DNA of 64,000 nucleotides from Oscillospiraceae bacterium (lineage in GTDB: Bacteria; Bacillota; Clostridia; Oscillospirales; Oscillospiraceae). Below the pieces are notes generated by a model, which worked only from the letters and a program-made list of their open reading frames with translations, made no database searches and was not told the DNA's origin. The stretch's first letter is position 1. Every line of letters starts with the position of its first letter. Both the position numbers and the translations under genes were made by a program. Shown here in pieces: positions 8,557 through 16,886 of the stretch. Location of the stretch: NCBI GenBank assembly GCA_017430985.1, contig JAFRLZ010000021.1, positions 1 to 64,000 on the forward strand, read 5' to 3'.

Positions 8557-9516
8557 ATGAAAAACAAGCTGACGCTCTGCGCCGCTCTCTGCGCTCTGTG
8601 CGCGCTGATTTTTTCCTCCGCCCGGGTCCTCCAGAGCGCCCGCGACGCTCTCGCGCTGTGCGCCGGCCTGATCCTGCCCTCTCTGTTCCCCTTTTTCGTG
8701 CTCTCCGTCCTGCTCGGCAAGCTCCGTCTGCCGCAGCTTCTCGCAAGTCGCCTCGCTCCCGCCGCACAGCTTTTCGGGGTTTCCGGCGCGGGGCTGAGCG
8801 CCCTTCTGGTCGGTCTCTGCGGCGGATATCCGCTCGGAGCGGCCTGCGCGGCGGATCTGCTGCGCGAAGGGGTCATAGACGTCGAAGAGGCCGAAACCCT
8901 TCTGGCCTTCTGCAACAACTCCGGACCGGCCTTTCTGATCGGCGCCGTGGGGACGGGCGTGTTCTCCTCTCCCGCCGCCGGTCTGCTGCTGTATCTCTCT
9001 CACATCCTCGCCGCTGTGCTGACAGGTCTCCTGCTGCGGAGGCGGCAAATCGGTAAACATAATTCGGTTTACATAGAAAGTAATATAAAGTTTTATGTTG
9101 CCTTTGTCTTCGCCGTGCGCGAGGCTGTCGGCGCTGTGCTGACCGTCTGCGGTTTCATCGTGTGCTTCTCCGTCCTCTCCGGTCTGCTGGACGCCTGGGG
9201 CCTTTTCGCCTGTGCGGAAAAGCTCGTATCTCCGACAGGCCTGGAGACGCAGGTCGTCCGCGCGCTCCTGTGCGGCTTCCTCGAGCTCGGCGGCGGCGTG
9301 GGCGCGATGCGGGGCCTCGCTCTGACGCCGGGGCATCTCGCGCTGGCCTCGGCTCTCGTCGGCTGGGGCGGCGTGTCGGTGCACTGTCAGACGGCTGCCG
9401 TGCTTTGCGACGCCGAGCTCAGCCTGCGCCGTCATCTGCTCGGGCGGCTCATGAGCGCGGCCGTTTCCGCGGCTCTGTCCTATGCCGCGGCGCTTGCGCT
9501 CCTGCCCGTTTTGTGA
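8557..9516 (+). CDS. YlbJ-like nucleoside-recognition (Gate) domain membrane protein
   Basis: A 319-residue hydrophobic protein of the family that includes sporulation protein YlbJ. Seen: repeated membrane helices, the conserved GGYPLGA segment near residue 91 and LLAFCNNSGPAFLIGAVG near residues 113-130, which are the signature blocks of this family. YlbJ of Bacillus is about 400 residues and is needed for spore cortex formation; its transported substrate is not established. The present protein is shorter at the C-terminus. The start is supported by GAGGAGG upstream. It is not clustered with other sporulation genes here, so a general transport role is possible. Confidence 0.75.
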   Translation: MKNKLTLCAALCALCALIFSSARVLQSARDALALCAGLILPSLFPFFVLSVLLGKLRLPQLLASRLAPAAQLFGVSGAGLSALLVGLCGGYPLGAACAADLLREGVIDVEEAETLLAFCNNSGPAFLIGAVGTGVFSSPAAGLLLYLSHILAAVLTGLLLRRRQIGKHNSVYIESNIKFYVAFVFAVREAVGAVLTVCGFIVCFSVLSGLLDAWGLFACAEKLVSPTGLETQVVRALLCGFLELGGGVGAMRGLALTPGHLALASALVGWGGVSVHCQTAAVLCDAELSLRRHLLGRLMSAAVSAALSYAAALALLPVL

Positions 9517-9549
9517 TAGGATCTAGAAAAACGGATCGGAGTCGAACAT

Positions 9550-9873
9550 ATGAGAATGGCAGGATACCGCAAAATCACCTTTGAGCAGGCCAAACAGCTT
9601 CTGGACACGGAGGCGGAGATCTGCTTTTTTGACGTGCGCGAGGAAGAGGAATACCTCACCGGTCACGCCGACGGAGCGCAGCTGTTCCCGCTCGGCAGCA
9701 TCAGCGAGGACAGCGCCGCCGAGGCGATCCCCTCGCTCGACACGCCCGTGCTGGTCTACTGCCGCAGCGGCGCGAGAAGCATGACGGCTGCTATGACGCT
9801 GCTTCAGCTCGGCTATACGCGGGTCTACGACATGGGCGCGCTCAACGGCTGGCCCTACGGGATCGCCTGGTAA
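9550..9873 (+). CDS. Single-domain rhodanese-like protein
   Basis: A 107-residue rhodanese domain. The active-site loop is CRSGARS, with the catalytic cysteine that carries a persulfide, and the DVREEEEYLTGHADGA block is typical of the family. Such small rhodaneses handle sulfane sulfur in the cytoplasm, but the partner is not identified here. It follows the YlbJ-like gene after 33 bases, so the two may be cotranscribed. Confidence 0.85.
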   Translation: MRMAGYRKITFEQAKQLLDTEAEICFFDVREEEEYLTGHADGAQLFPLGSISEDSAAEAIPSLDTPVLVYCRSGARSMTAAMTLLQLGYTRVYDMGALNGWPYGIAW

Positions 9874-9879
9874 CGGATC

Positions 9880-9915
9880 TCACCCGGCTGCATCTGCGGC
9901 CGGGTGAAATTTTAT
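9880..9915 (+). terminator. Terminator after the rhodanese gene
   Basis: A 9-bp stem TCACCCGGC with GCCGGGTGA (9880-9888 and 9899-9907) followed by AATTTTAT. Confidence 0.65.
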
Positions 9916-9916
9916 C

Positions 9917-9945
9917 TATACAAAATATGGATCTCATGATAAAAT
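9917..9945 (+). promoter_or_regulatory. Promoter of the nucleotidyltransferase-galE operon
   Basis: TATACA (9917-9922), 17 bases, then TAAAAT (9940-9945) preceded by TGA, giving an extended -10. Starts about 20 bases before the ribosome binding site at 9962. Confidence 0.45.
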
Positions 9946-9973
9946 AAAATGATTTTTGTTCGAGGAGGAGCTT

Positions 9974-10882
9974 ATGCGGGAACCGACTCTTGTCATCCTG
10001 GCCGCCGGCATGGGCAGCCGCTTCGGCGGTCTCAAGCAGATCACGCCGGTGGATGCGCACGGCCACGCTATCATCGACTACTCTTTGTACGACGCCTGGC
10101 GGGCGGGCTTTCGCCGGGTCGTCTTCATCATCAAGCACGCCATCGAGGACGACTTCAGGGCGGCGGTCGGCCGCCGGATGGAAAAGTATTTCGACGTGCG
10201 CTATGTCTTTCAGGAACTCGACCGGCTGCCGGAGGGCTATCCCGTGCCGGAGGGCCGCGTCAAGCCCTGGGGCACGGGGCACGCCGTCGCCTGCTGCCTT
10301 GACGCGGTGGACGGGCCCTTTGCCGTCATCAACGCCGACGACTACTACGGCCGCACGGCCTACGAGGCGCTGTACGGTTTTCTTTCGCAGGAGCATTCCG
10401 CCGGCGAATACGCCATGGTGGCCTATCTGCTGCGCAACACCGTAACGGAGTTCGGCTCCGTCGCCCGCGGCGTCTGCGAGGTGGAGAACGGTCTGCTCAA
10501 GAGCGTCACCGAGCGCACCCGCATCGAAAAGCGCGGGGCCGACGCGGCCTATACCGAGGACGGCGAGCACTGGATCGAGTTGTCGGGCGACACGCCCGTT
10601 TCCATGAACTGCTGGGCCTTCGGGCACGATATGCTCGAACAGCTCCGCCGCCGTTTCCCTGCCTGGCTGGAAGATAATCTTGAGAAAAACCCGCTCAAAT
10701 GCGAGTACTTCCTGCCCAATGTGGCCGGCGCGGTGATCCGGGAGGGTGAAGGCAGCGTGGCTGTCCTCCCCTGCCATGAGGTCTGGCACGGCATCACCTA
10801 TCCGCAGGACATGGACAGCGTCGTATCCTATCTTGCCTCGCTGCGCGAGCGGGGCGTATATCCCGAAGTATTACTGGATTAA
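9974..10882 (+). CDS. Sugar-phosphate nucleotidyltransferase family protein
   Basis: A 302-residue nucleotidyltransferase fold. The N-terminus has the nucleotide-binding signature LAAGMGSRFGGLKQ, followed by a GTGHAV block and NADDYYG, whose aspartates would bind the metal. It would join a sugar phosphate to a nucleotide to make an NDP-sugar, but the substrate cannot be read from sequence. The start is ATG 9974 with GAGGAGG at 9962-9968. It lies 11 bases ahead of galE, suggesting an NDP-sugar supply role, for example for cell-surface polysaccharide. Confidence 0.8.
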   Translation: MREPTLVILAAGMGSRFGGLKQITPVDAHGHAIIDYSLYDAWRAGFRRVVFIIKHAIEDDFRAAVGRRMEKYFDVRYVFQELDRLPEGYPVPEGRVKPWGTGHAVACCLDAVDGPFAVINADDYYGRTAYEALYGFLSQEHSAGEYAMVAYLLRNTVTEFGSVARGVCEVENGLLKSVTERTRIEKRGADAAYTEDGEHWIELSGDTPVSMNCWAFGHDMLEQLRRRFPAWLEDNLEKNPLKCEYFLPNVAGAVIREGEGSVAVLPCHEVWHGITYPQDMDSVVSYLASLRERGVYPEVLLD

Positions 10883-10893
10883 GGAGAAAAAGT

Positions 10894-11913
10894 ATGAACG
10901 TACTCGTCACGGGCGGCGCCGGCTATATCGGCAGCCACACCTGCGTGGAGCTCCTGGAAAAGGGCATGGGCGTCGTCGTCATCGACAACCTCGTCAATTC
11001 CAGCGCCAAAGCCATCGAACGCATCGAGCAGATCACCGGCAAACATGTGGACTTCTATGAAAACGACGTGCGCGACCGCGCCGCGCTCGATCGCATCTTT
11101 GAAAAGCACAAGATCGACTGCGCCATCCACTTTGCCGGTCTCAAGGCCGTGGGCGAGAGCGTCGTCATGCCGCTGGAGTACTACGACAACAACCTCAACT
11201 CCACCATCACGCTCTGCGAGGCCATGCGGGACCACGGGGTGAGAGACATCGTCTTCTCTTCCTCCGCCACGGTCTATTCCGGCGACAATGAGGTGCCGCT
11301 GCGCGAGGACTCCCGCACCGGCATGTGCACGAACCCCTACGGCTGGACGAAGTACATGTCCGAGCAGATCCTGCGCGACACCTCCAAGGCCGTCGAGGGC
11401 TGGTCCGTTTCGCTGCTGCGCTATTTCAACCCCATCGGCGCGCACAAGAGCGGCCTGATCGGCGAGGACCCGCGCGGCATCCCCAACAATCTCATGCCCT
11501 TCATCGCCCAGGTCGCCGTCGGCCGCCGCGACAAGCTGCATGTTTTCGGCAACGACTACGACACGCTGGACGGCACGGGCGTGCGCGACTATATCCACGT
11601 CGTCGACCTGGCGCGCGGCCACGTCGCAGCCATCGACTATATGCGCTCCCATCGCGGCGAGAACGTCTTCAACCTCGGCACCGGCCACGGCTGCAGCGTG
11701 CTGGATATGGTCAAGACCTTTGAGCGCGTCAACGGTGTCAAAATTCCCTATGAGATCGACGCCCGCCGCCCGGGCGATCTCGCCACCGTCTACGCCAACA
11801 CCGACAAAAGCGCAAGGCTGCTCGGCTGGAAGGCGGAGTACGATCTGGAGGATATGTGCCGCGATACCTGGGCCTGGCAGAGCAAAAACCCCATGGGCTA
11901 CGGGGAAGCGTAA
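10894..11913 (+). CDS. galE: UDP-glucose 4-epimerase
   Basis: A 339-residue short-chain dehydrogenase of the GalE type, interconverting UDP-glucose and UDP-galactose. The NAD-binding motif GGAGYIGSH is at residues 7-15, the catalytic serine in SSSATVY near 124-130 and the YGWTK tyrosine and lysine near 148-152. Length and motifs are normal for the family. An AAGGAGA site lies directly upstream. It ends ahead of a 13-bp hairpin. Confidence 0.95.
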   Translation: MNVLVTGGAGYIGSHTCVELLEKGMGVVVIDNLVNSSAKAIERIEQITGKHVDFYENDVRDRAALDRIFEKHKIDCAIHFAGLKAVGESVVMPLEYYDNNLNSTITLCEAMRDHGVRDIVFSSSATVYSGDNEVPLREDSRTGMCTNPYGWTKYMSEQILRDTSKAVEGWSVSLLRYFNPIGAHKSGLIGEDPRGIPNNLMPFIAQVAVGRRDKLHVFGNDYDTLDGTGVRDYIHVVDLARGHVAAIDYMRSHRGENVFNLGTGHGCSVLDMVKTFERVNGVKIPYEIDARRPGDLATVYANTDKSARLLGWKAEYDLEDMCRDTWAWQSKNPMGYGEA

Positions 11914-11920
11914 GCAATCC

Positions 11921-11951
11921 GATCGGCGGCACGATGACCGTGCCGCCGATC
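11921..11951 (+). other. Intergenic hairpin after galE
   Basis: A perfect 13-bp inverted repeat (11921-11933 and 11939-11951, loop ATGAC) between galE and the DMT transporter gene. No T run follows, so it could attenuate, process or stabilise the mRNA rather than terminate it. Confidence 0.6.
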
Positions 11952-11974
11952 CAGTCATTATCGGAGAAGAAAAA

Positions 11975-12850
11975 ATGACCAAACAAACTCTGGCCGTGCT
12001 GGGCGCCGGGGCCCTCTGGGGGACGATGGGGCTGTTCACCCGCAGCCTTGCCGCCATCGGCATCGGTCCGGCCGGCGCGATCCTCGTCCGCTGCGCCATC
12101 GCCGCGCTCTTTTTCGCGCTGATGATCGCGCTCCGGGACCCGCGTGCCTTCCGCGTCGCGCCGAAGGATCTCTGGTGCTTTTTCGGCAGCGGCGTCTGCA
12201 GCCTGCTGTTCTTCACCTTCTGCTATTTCAACGCCATCTCGCTGCTGTCTCTGTCCGCCGCGGCCATCCTGCTCTACACCGCGCCGGTCATCGTCGTCCT
12301 GCTCTCGGCCTGGCTTTTCCGCGAAAAGCTGAACGGCCTCAAGCTCGCCGCGCTTGCGCTGGCCTTCCTGGGCTGCTGCCTCGTCAGCGGCCTGACGCGG
12401 GAGACCGCTCTCCCGCTGCGCGGCTTGCTGTTCGGCCTCGGCGCCGGCTTCGGCTATGCGCTTTACTCGATCTTTGCCCGCCTTGCCCTGGACCGCGGGT
12501 ATACGAGCAGCACCGTCAATCTGTATTCCTGTCTCCTGGCCGCGCTCGGCGCGGGCCTCATCTGGGGCTTCTCAGAGCCCTTCGCCGCCATGACAGCCTC
12601 CTGGAGCAGCGTCGGGCTCTGCCTCCTTGCCGGCCTCGTCACCTGTTTTCTGCCGTATCTGCTGTATACCTACGGTCTGAGCCGGATGGAGACGGGCCGC
12701 GCCTCGATCCTCGCCTCCGTCGAACCGGTCGTCGCCACGCTTCTCGGCGTGCTGATCTATCACGAGGCGCTGACCCTCCGCGGCGCTCTCGGCATCCTAT
12801 GCGTCCTCGCCGCCGTTTTTCTGTTGAACAGCCGATCAAAGAAGGCGTGA
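11975..12850 (+). CDS. DMT-superfamily (EamA) transporter
   Basis: A 291-residue membrane protein with ten predicted helices in two EamA repeats (roughly residues 7-135 and 150-285). The family exports or imports small metabolites such as amino acids or nucleotide sugars; the substrate is not predictable. The start ATG 11975 has GGAGAAG upstream. The last codons (Lys Lys Ala stop) are inside the bidirectional terminator. Confidence 0.85.
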   Translation: MTKQTLAVLGAGALWGTMGLFTRSLAAIGIGPAGAILVRCAIAALFFALMIALRDPRAFRVAPKDLWCFFGSGVCSLLFFTFCYFNAISLLSLSAAAILLYTAPVIVVLLSAWLFREKLNGLKLAALALAFLGCCLVSGLTRETALPLRGLLFGLGAGFGYALYSIFARLALDRGYTSSTVNLYSCLLAALGAGLIWGFSEPFAAMTASWSSVGLCLLAGLVTCFLPYLLYTYGLSRMETGRASILASVEPVVATLLGVLIYHEALTLRGALGILCVLAAVFLLNSRSKKA

Positions 12851-12886
12851 AAAAAGCTCGGTCTCCCGAGCTTTTTTCACGCCTTC
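12841..12886. terminator. Bidirectional terminator shared by two convergent genes
   Basis: A perfect 21-bp inverted repeat (12841-12861 and 12866-12886, loop TCTC) with internal A6 and T6 tracts that serve as the U run in each direction. Both arms are also coding: the last codons of the plus-strand transporter and of the minus-strand coiled-coil gene both read Lys Lys Ala stop. Confidence 0.9.
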
Positions 12887-14643
12887 TTCCCTGTCATCAG
12901 GGGGAGCAGCGCCGCGGCTGCCAGCAGCAGGAACAGCGCCGAATACCACAGGCCGTAGCCGCGGTACAGGCTCGCTCCCTCCCCCAGGGCGGACAGCAGT
13001 ATCGTCAGAGCACAGGGCAGCCACAGCCTTTTCCATTTCAGCTTCTCAAAGCCGCCTGCCACGCCGAAAGCTCCCATCACGGCCGCGGCGATCATCAGCA
13101 CGGCGATCACCTGCCGCCAGATAAAGTCTTCGCGCTGCCGTTCCTTCATTTCGGCGAGCACGAGCTCGGCGCTCTCCAACAGATCCTCGCCCCCGTTTAC
13201 CCTGTCGGCGATCTCATGATTGCTCATCAGGGCCGCGCGAGCTGCGCGGAACTCTTTGGTCATCTCCTCATACATGTCCACGGTCTGCTGCTGCAGCTTC
13301 AGCTCGGCGCCTTTTTTGAGCAGCAGTTCCTTCTCTTGGGCCATCTCCTCGCGCTGGCGCTCCAGATCGTCCTCCATCTGTGACATCTTCAGGCGCTGCC
13401 GCGCGATGACGGCGATACCGTCCTCGATGGCCTTTCCGGCCGCGTCCAGCTGCGCGCCGATCGCGTCCAGCTGCTGCTTTCCGCCCTCGATCAGCGAAGA
13501 AACAAGCCCCAGGATCTTCTCGCAGCTGCCCGTCACGGTGTTCAGCAGCGCCATCATCGCTTCGGGCGAGCTCATCGCCTCGGGATCGGCGCTCAGCGCC
13601 TCCTCCTGCGCGGCGAGGCTCTCCTCCTCTTCCGCCAGCACGGCTAGGGCCTGCTGCAGAAGGACACCGTCGCCTCCGAACTCGGACAGGAGCGCCGCCG
13701 TCTCCTCCGGGTCCAGCTCCGCCAGAGAGCCCAGCAGGTTCTGCGCGTCTCCGACCGCGTCCGCGTTTTGCGTGAGCCAGTCTTTCGCTTCGCCGTAGTT
13801 CATGCCGAGCGTCGCCTGGCAGGCGGCGTCCGCCTCCGCCATCGCCTCCGCTTCTCCGACGCCCTCCTCCGCGCGCGACGCGATCAGGCTGTCCGCCTGC
13901 GCGAGCGTCTGCTCCACGGCGCGATGCGCCAGAGCGCTCGGATCGACGACAAGCATCTGGTTGTTCAAGCCGTTCAATATCCTGTGCAGCCGCTGCAGGC
14001 TCTCTGCGGCGTCTTCGGTCCCCATCTGTCCCTCGCTGCTCCGGATCAGCTCCTCCAGCGCCGCGACGCTCAGGCGCACGGCCTGCACGGAGGCGAGCAC
14101 CTGCGCAGGCGTCAGGAGCGCTGTGAATTCATCGTCCATCCCCTCTTCCAGATACGCCAGGCCCTGGCTGTACAGGCCCCTGATCCGCTGGATCGCCGCG
14201 CTCACGCTCTGGTAGATCTGGTAGATCTGGCTGAACATCGCCGCGCCCTTCTGGAACTCGGCGTAGCCGTCCTCAAATTGTCTTTTTGCCCTCCAAAGGA
14301 CGCCGGAGGACTGCTCCAGCGCCGCGCGTCCCATCTTGATGCCGGCGCGGGTCGCGGTCAAGGTGGCCAGGCGGCCGCGATAATCCATGCTCTCCTTGTC
14401 GTGCTCGGCCAACCTCTCCTCAAGCCCGGACGAGGCCTTCTCATAATCCTCAAGCTCCGCATCAAGGCGCGCGGAAAGCTCGGCAGCCCGGTCCGTCCGC
14501 TCGCGGAGCAGCTCCTGCTGTCGAAGATCTTCCTTATGGATGCCCCAGGCCTTCCACAGCGCGCCGCCCCCGGCGATCAGCGTCACCAGGCATAAAACGG
14601 CCAGTGCGGCGGCCAGAGCGCGGGTCAGCGCGGGATGCTTCAA
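12877..14643 (-). CDS. Membrane-bracketed coiled-coil protein of unknown function
   Basis: I do not recognise this family. The 588-residue product has one N-terminal helix (near residues 8-30), a long Ala/Glu/Leu/Gln-rich coiled-coil region of about 450 residues, and three hydrophobic segments at the C-terminus separated by short loops. Both ends are therefore in the membrane, with the coiled coil on one side. The likely start is TTG at 14643 with GGAGGAG 7 bases upstream; a reading frame extending to 14703 begins with GTG but contains the probable -10 element. It shows some similarity of plan to YhgE/Pip-type proteins, but no diagnostic motif is visible. Confidence 0.75.
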   Translation of the reverse strand: MKHPALTRALAAALAVLCLVTLIAGGGALWKAWGIHKEDLRQQELLRERTDRAAELSARLDAELEDYEKASSGLEERLAEHDKESMDYRGRLATLTATRAGIKMGRAALEQSSGVLWRAKRQFEDGYAEFQKGAAMFSQIYQIYQSVSAAIQRIRGLYSQGLAYLEEGMDDEFTALLTPAQVLASVQAVRLSVAALEELIRSSEGQMGTEDAAESLQRLHRILNGLNNQMLVVDPSALAHRAVEQTLAQADSLIASRAEEGVGEAEAMAEADAACQATLGMNYGEAKDWLTQNADAVGDAQNLLGSLAELDPEETAALLSEFGGDGVLLQQALAVLAEEEESLAAQEEALSADPEAMSSPEAMMALLNTVTGSCEKILGLVSSLIEGGKQQLDAIGAQLDAAGKAIEDGIAVIARQRLKMSQMEDDLERQREEMAQEKELLLKKGAELKLQQQTVDMYEEMTKEFRAARAALMSNHEIADRVNGGEDLLESAELVLAEMKERQREDFIWRQVIAVLMIAAAVMGAFGVAGGFEKLKWKRLWLPCALTILLSALGEGASLYRGYGLWYSALFLLLAAAALLPLMTGKKA

Positions 14644-14691
14644 GTCCGTCTCCTCCGTCTGCCGGGTCGAAAATCCATACCGATTTATTGT

Positions 14692-14720
14692 ATTATACGC
14701 CACAGTTGTTAAGAAGCCAA
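14692..14720 (-). promoter_or_regulatory. Promoter of the coiled-coil membrane protein gene
   Basis: Minus-strand -35 TTGGCT (14715-14720), 17 bases, -10 TATAAT (14692-14697). Its position supports the downstream TTG start at 14643. Confidence 0.65.
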
Positions 14721-14804
14721 GTATTTGGAATGGTTTTTTCTTTTCTTTTTTTCATACGCCCTGTATAATGAAGACAGACCGAAACGGAAGGAGGCCTCCC
14801 CCTC

Positions 14805-15797
14805 TTGTTTATGAGCTTTGCGCCCATGGAGGGCGTCACCGGCGCGGCGTACCGCCGCATCCATCGTCAGATGTTTCCGGGCGCGGACCGCTACTACGCC
14901 CCTTTTGTCTCTCCGGACACGGCCGGGACCGTCAAGCGTTCCCAGCTGGAGGCTCTGCGTCGTGACGAGGATCCGGAATTCCCGCTCGTGCCGCAGATCC
15001 TCGCCAACAACGCCGCCTCTTTTCTTGCCGCGGCGCGCCGTCTCGCGGATCTGGGCTACGGGGAGATCAACCTCAACCTCGGCTGCCCCTCCGGCACCGT
15101 GGCGGCCAAGCACAAGGGGGCCGGTCTTTTAGCCGACGCCGACGCGCTGCGCCGCCTGCTCGACGGGATCTTCGCGCAGCCGCCCGCCGCCGTCTCGGTC
15201 AAGACCCGCATGGGCTGGGCCAGCACGGCGGAATTTCCCGCCCTGCTCGAGATCTTCCGCGCTTACCCTCTCGCCGAGCTGATCGTGCACGCGCGCGACC
15301 GCGCCGGTATGTATCGCAGCGACCCAGACGTCGGCGGCTTTGCCTCCGTTCCGGCGCTCTGCCCCTTCCCCGTCTGCTATAACGGGAACGTCTTCTCTCC
15401 CGCCGATCTGGCGCGCCTCCGCTCCGCGCTGCCCGGCCTAGAACGCGTGATGATCGGCCGCGGCGCCGCGGCCGACCCCGCCCTGTTCCGACTCCTGCGC
15501 GGCGGCGACCCGCTCGGTGCCGGCGAACTGCGCGCCTTTCTCGACGCGCTGCTGGACGAGGCGCTGTCCTCCGGCCTGAGCCCCGTTTACGCGCTGTCCA
15601 GGATGAAGGAGCTCTGGTATTACCTGCGCTGGAAGTTCCCCGGCTGCGATAAAGAGCTCAAGGCCGTCTTCAAAAGCCGCCGGATCGAGAACTATCGCGC
15701 CGCGCTCGACGCGCTGTTCGACGGCGGCGGCTTCGATCCGTATTCCTTTTACGGGAGCAGGGACGGATATACGAAAGAAATGCCGCTTTCTTTCTGA
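14805..15797 (+). CDS. dus: tRNA-dihydrouridine synthase
   Basis: A 330-residue FMN-dependent TIM barrel that reduces uridines in the D-loop of tRNA. Seen: the family start FAPMEGVTGAAYR, the FMN-contacting NLNLGCPSGTV block with the catalytic cysteine near residue 92, KTRMGW near 127 and MIGRGAAADP near 214. AAGGAGG at 14788-14794 is 10 bases from TTG 14805 and 16 from ATG 14811, so I prefer the TTG; the alternative start removes two residues. A TATAAT at 14764-14769 may be its -10. Confidence 0.92.
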   Translation: MFMSFAPMEGVTGAAYRRIHRQMFPGADRYYAPFVSPDTAGTVKRSQLEALRRDEDPEFPLVPQILANNAASFLAAARRLADLGYGEINLNLGCPSGTVAAKHKGAGLLADADALRRLLDGIFAQPPAAVSVKTRMGWASTAEFPALLEIFRAYPLAELIVHARDRAGMYRSDPDVGGFASVPALCPFPVCYNGNVFSPADLARLRSALPGLERVMIGRGAAADPALFRLLRGGDPLGAGELRAFLDALLDEALSSGLSPVYALSRMKELWYYLRWKFPGCDKELKAVFKSRRIENYRAALDALFDGGGFDPYSFYGSRDGYTKEMPLSF

Positions 15798-15824
15798 TTT
15801 TTTCGTGCATTTTTCGACAGAGCA

Positions 15825-15833
15825 TGATATAAT
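15825..15833 (+). promoter_or_regulatory. Extended -10 promoter of the repeat-tailed membrane protein gene
   Basis: TGATATAAT gives a TGn extended -10 with a consensus hexamer at 15828-15833, 32 bases before the start codon. No good -35 at the expected distance, which extended -10 promoters tolerate. Confidence 0.5.
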
Positions 15834-15864
15834 AACAGCAATTATAAAGAAAGAGGCGATCCTT

Positions 15865-16725
15865 ATGGTCATGCAAATCTACAAAGAAGCCCTCGGCAAG
15901 CTCATGGAAAAGCCGCTGAGGCTCTGGGGCATCTCCCTGCTGTACGTTCTTCTCGTCGGGCTGGCCAACGCGCTGTTCGCCATCATCCCGGGCGTCGCGC
16001 TCGGCCTCACCGTGCTGTTTGAGACCGCCATGACGCTGATCTTCCTGCACGGCTTCCGCGGCGAAAAGATCGAGACCCTGCAGCTGTTCGACTGCTTCCG
16101 CGACTGGGCGACCGCCAAGCGCGTGCTCTGCGGCATGGGCTGGATGCTGCTGTGGATCTTCATCTGGAGCCTCATCCCCATCGTCGGCCCCGTCTTCGGC
16201 ATCATCCGCACCTACGAGTACCGCCTGACCCCCTACATCCTCATGCAGGAGCCGGAGGTCAAGCCCTCCGAGGCCATCAAGCTCTCCAAGGAACGCACCG
16301 ACGGCTGGAAGGGCAAAATGTTCCTGGCAGATATCCTGATCTTCCTGGCCTTCTTCTTCGCCATGCTGATCCTCGTCTCGCTCGCCGCCGTGCGCTACAT
16401 CGGCTGGATCTTCGCCCTGGCCGCTTTCCTGCTCTCCGTGGTGTTCATGCTGTTCGCCACGCTGTTCCTCGGTCTGGTACAGTCGGCCTTCTACGAGAAG
16501 ATCTGCGGCCGCGAAGCCTTCGCCGAGGCCGATGTTTCGGATTGGCCCGAGGAAAACGTGATCGTCGAGCCCTTTGCTCCGATTGAAGAGCCCGAGGCTC
16601 CGATCGAAGAGCCCGAGGCCCCGATCGAAGAGCCCGAGGCCCCGATCGAAGAGCCCGAAGCTCCGGCGCCCGAAGCGGAAGCTCCGGAGGAGGAAACTTC
16701 CAAGGAAACAGACCCTGAGGTCTGA
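15865..16725 (+). CDS. Membrane protein with a C-terminal acidic heptapeptide-repeat tail
   Basis: A 286-residue protein with about five hydrophobic segments, similar in plan to clostridial DUF975-type membrane proteins, though I cannot confirm the family. Residues 18-60, 90-115 and 150-205 are hydrophobic; the last 55 residues are an acidic, proline-rich cytoplasmic tail built on EEPEAPI repeated four times. Such tails are often extended linkers or docking segments. The start is ATG 15865 with AGAGGCG upstream; ATG 15871 is an alternative. No function can be assigned. Confidence 0.75.
   Translation: MVMQIYKEALGKLMEKPLRLWGISLLYVLLVGLANALFAIIPGVALGLTVLFETAMTLIFLHGFRGEKIETLQLFDCFRDWATAKRVLCGMGWMLLWIFIWSLIPIVGPVFGIIRTYEYRLTPYILMQEPEVKPSEAIKLSKERTDGWKGKMFLADILIFLAFFFAMLILVSLAAVRYIGWIFALAAFLLSVVFMLFATLFLGLVQSAFYEKICGREAFAEADVSDWPEENVIVEPFAPIEEPEAPIEEPEAPIEEPEAPIEEPEAPAPEAEAPEEETSKETDPEV
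16581..16664 (+). repeat. Four in-frame 21-bp tandem repeats
   Basis: Four nearly identical 21-base units starting GATCGAAGAGCCCGAGG encode the EEPEAPI heptapeptide four times. Units 2 and 3 are identical, pointing to recent expansion by slippage and probable length variation between strains. Confidence 0.85.
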
Positions 16726-16746
16726 CCGTTTCGCCTTTCGCTTGCT

Positions 16747-16780
16747 CCGGCCTCCGTCCCACGGAACGGAGGCCGGATTT
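16747..16780 (+). terminator. Terminator-like hairpin
   Basis: An 11-bp stem (16747-16757 with 16766-16776) followed by ATTTATC, 22 bases after the stop codon of the repeat-tailed membrane protein gene. The U run is short. Confidence 0.55.
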
Positions 16781-16798
16781 ATCTCGCCAAATTTCCTG

Positions 16799-16828
16799 TT
16801 GCCAAAGCCCATGGGCTTAGTGTATAAT
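16799..16828 (+). promoter_or_regulatory. Promoter of the EF-G-like gene
   Basis: TTGCCA (16799-16804), 18 bases, TATAAT (16823-16828). The start site would be about 50 bases before the ATG. Confidence 0.65.
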
Positions 16829-16886
16829 AAATTGATTGCAAAAAAATACTTTCATTCATAGACTTTTGACAGAGAGGAAGCAACAC

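Noticed and set aside
14644..14703. Start of the coiled-coil gene at GTG 14703
   Set aside because: This extension includes a probable -10 element and has no ribosome binding site; TTG 14643 has GGAGGAG at the proper distance.
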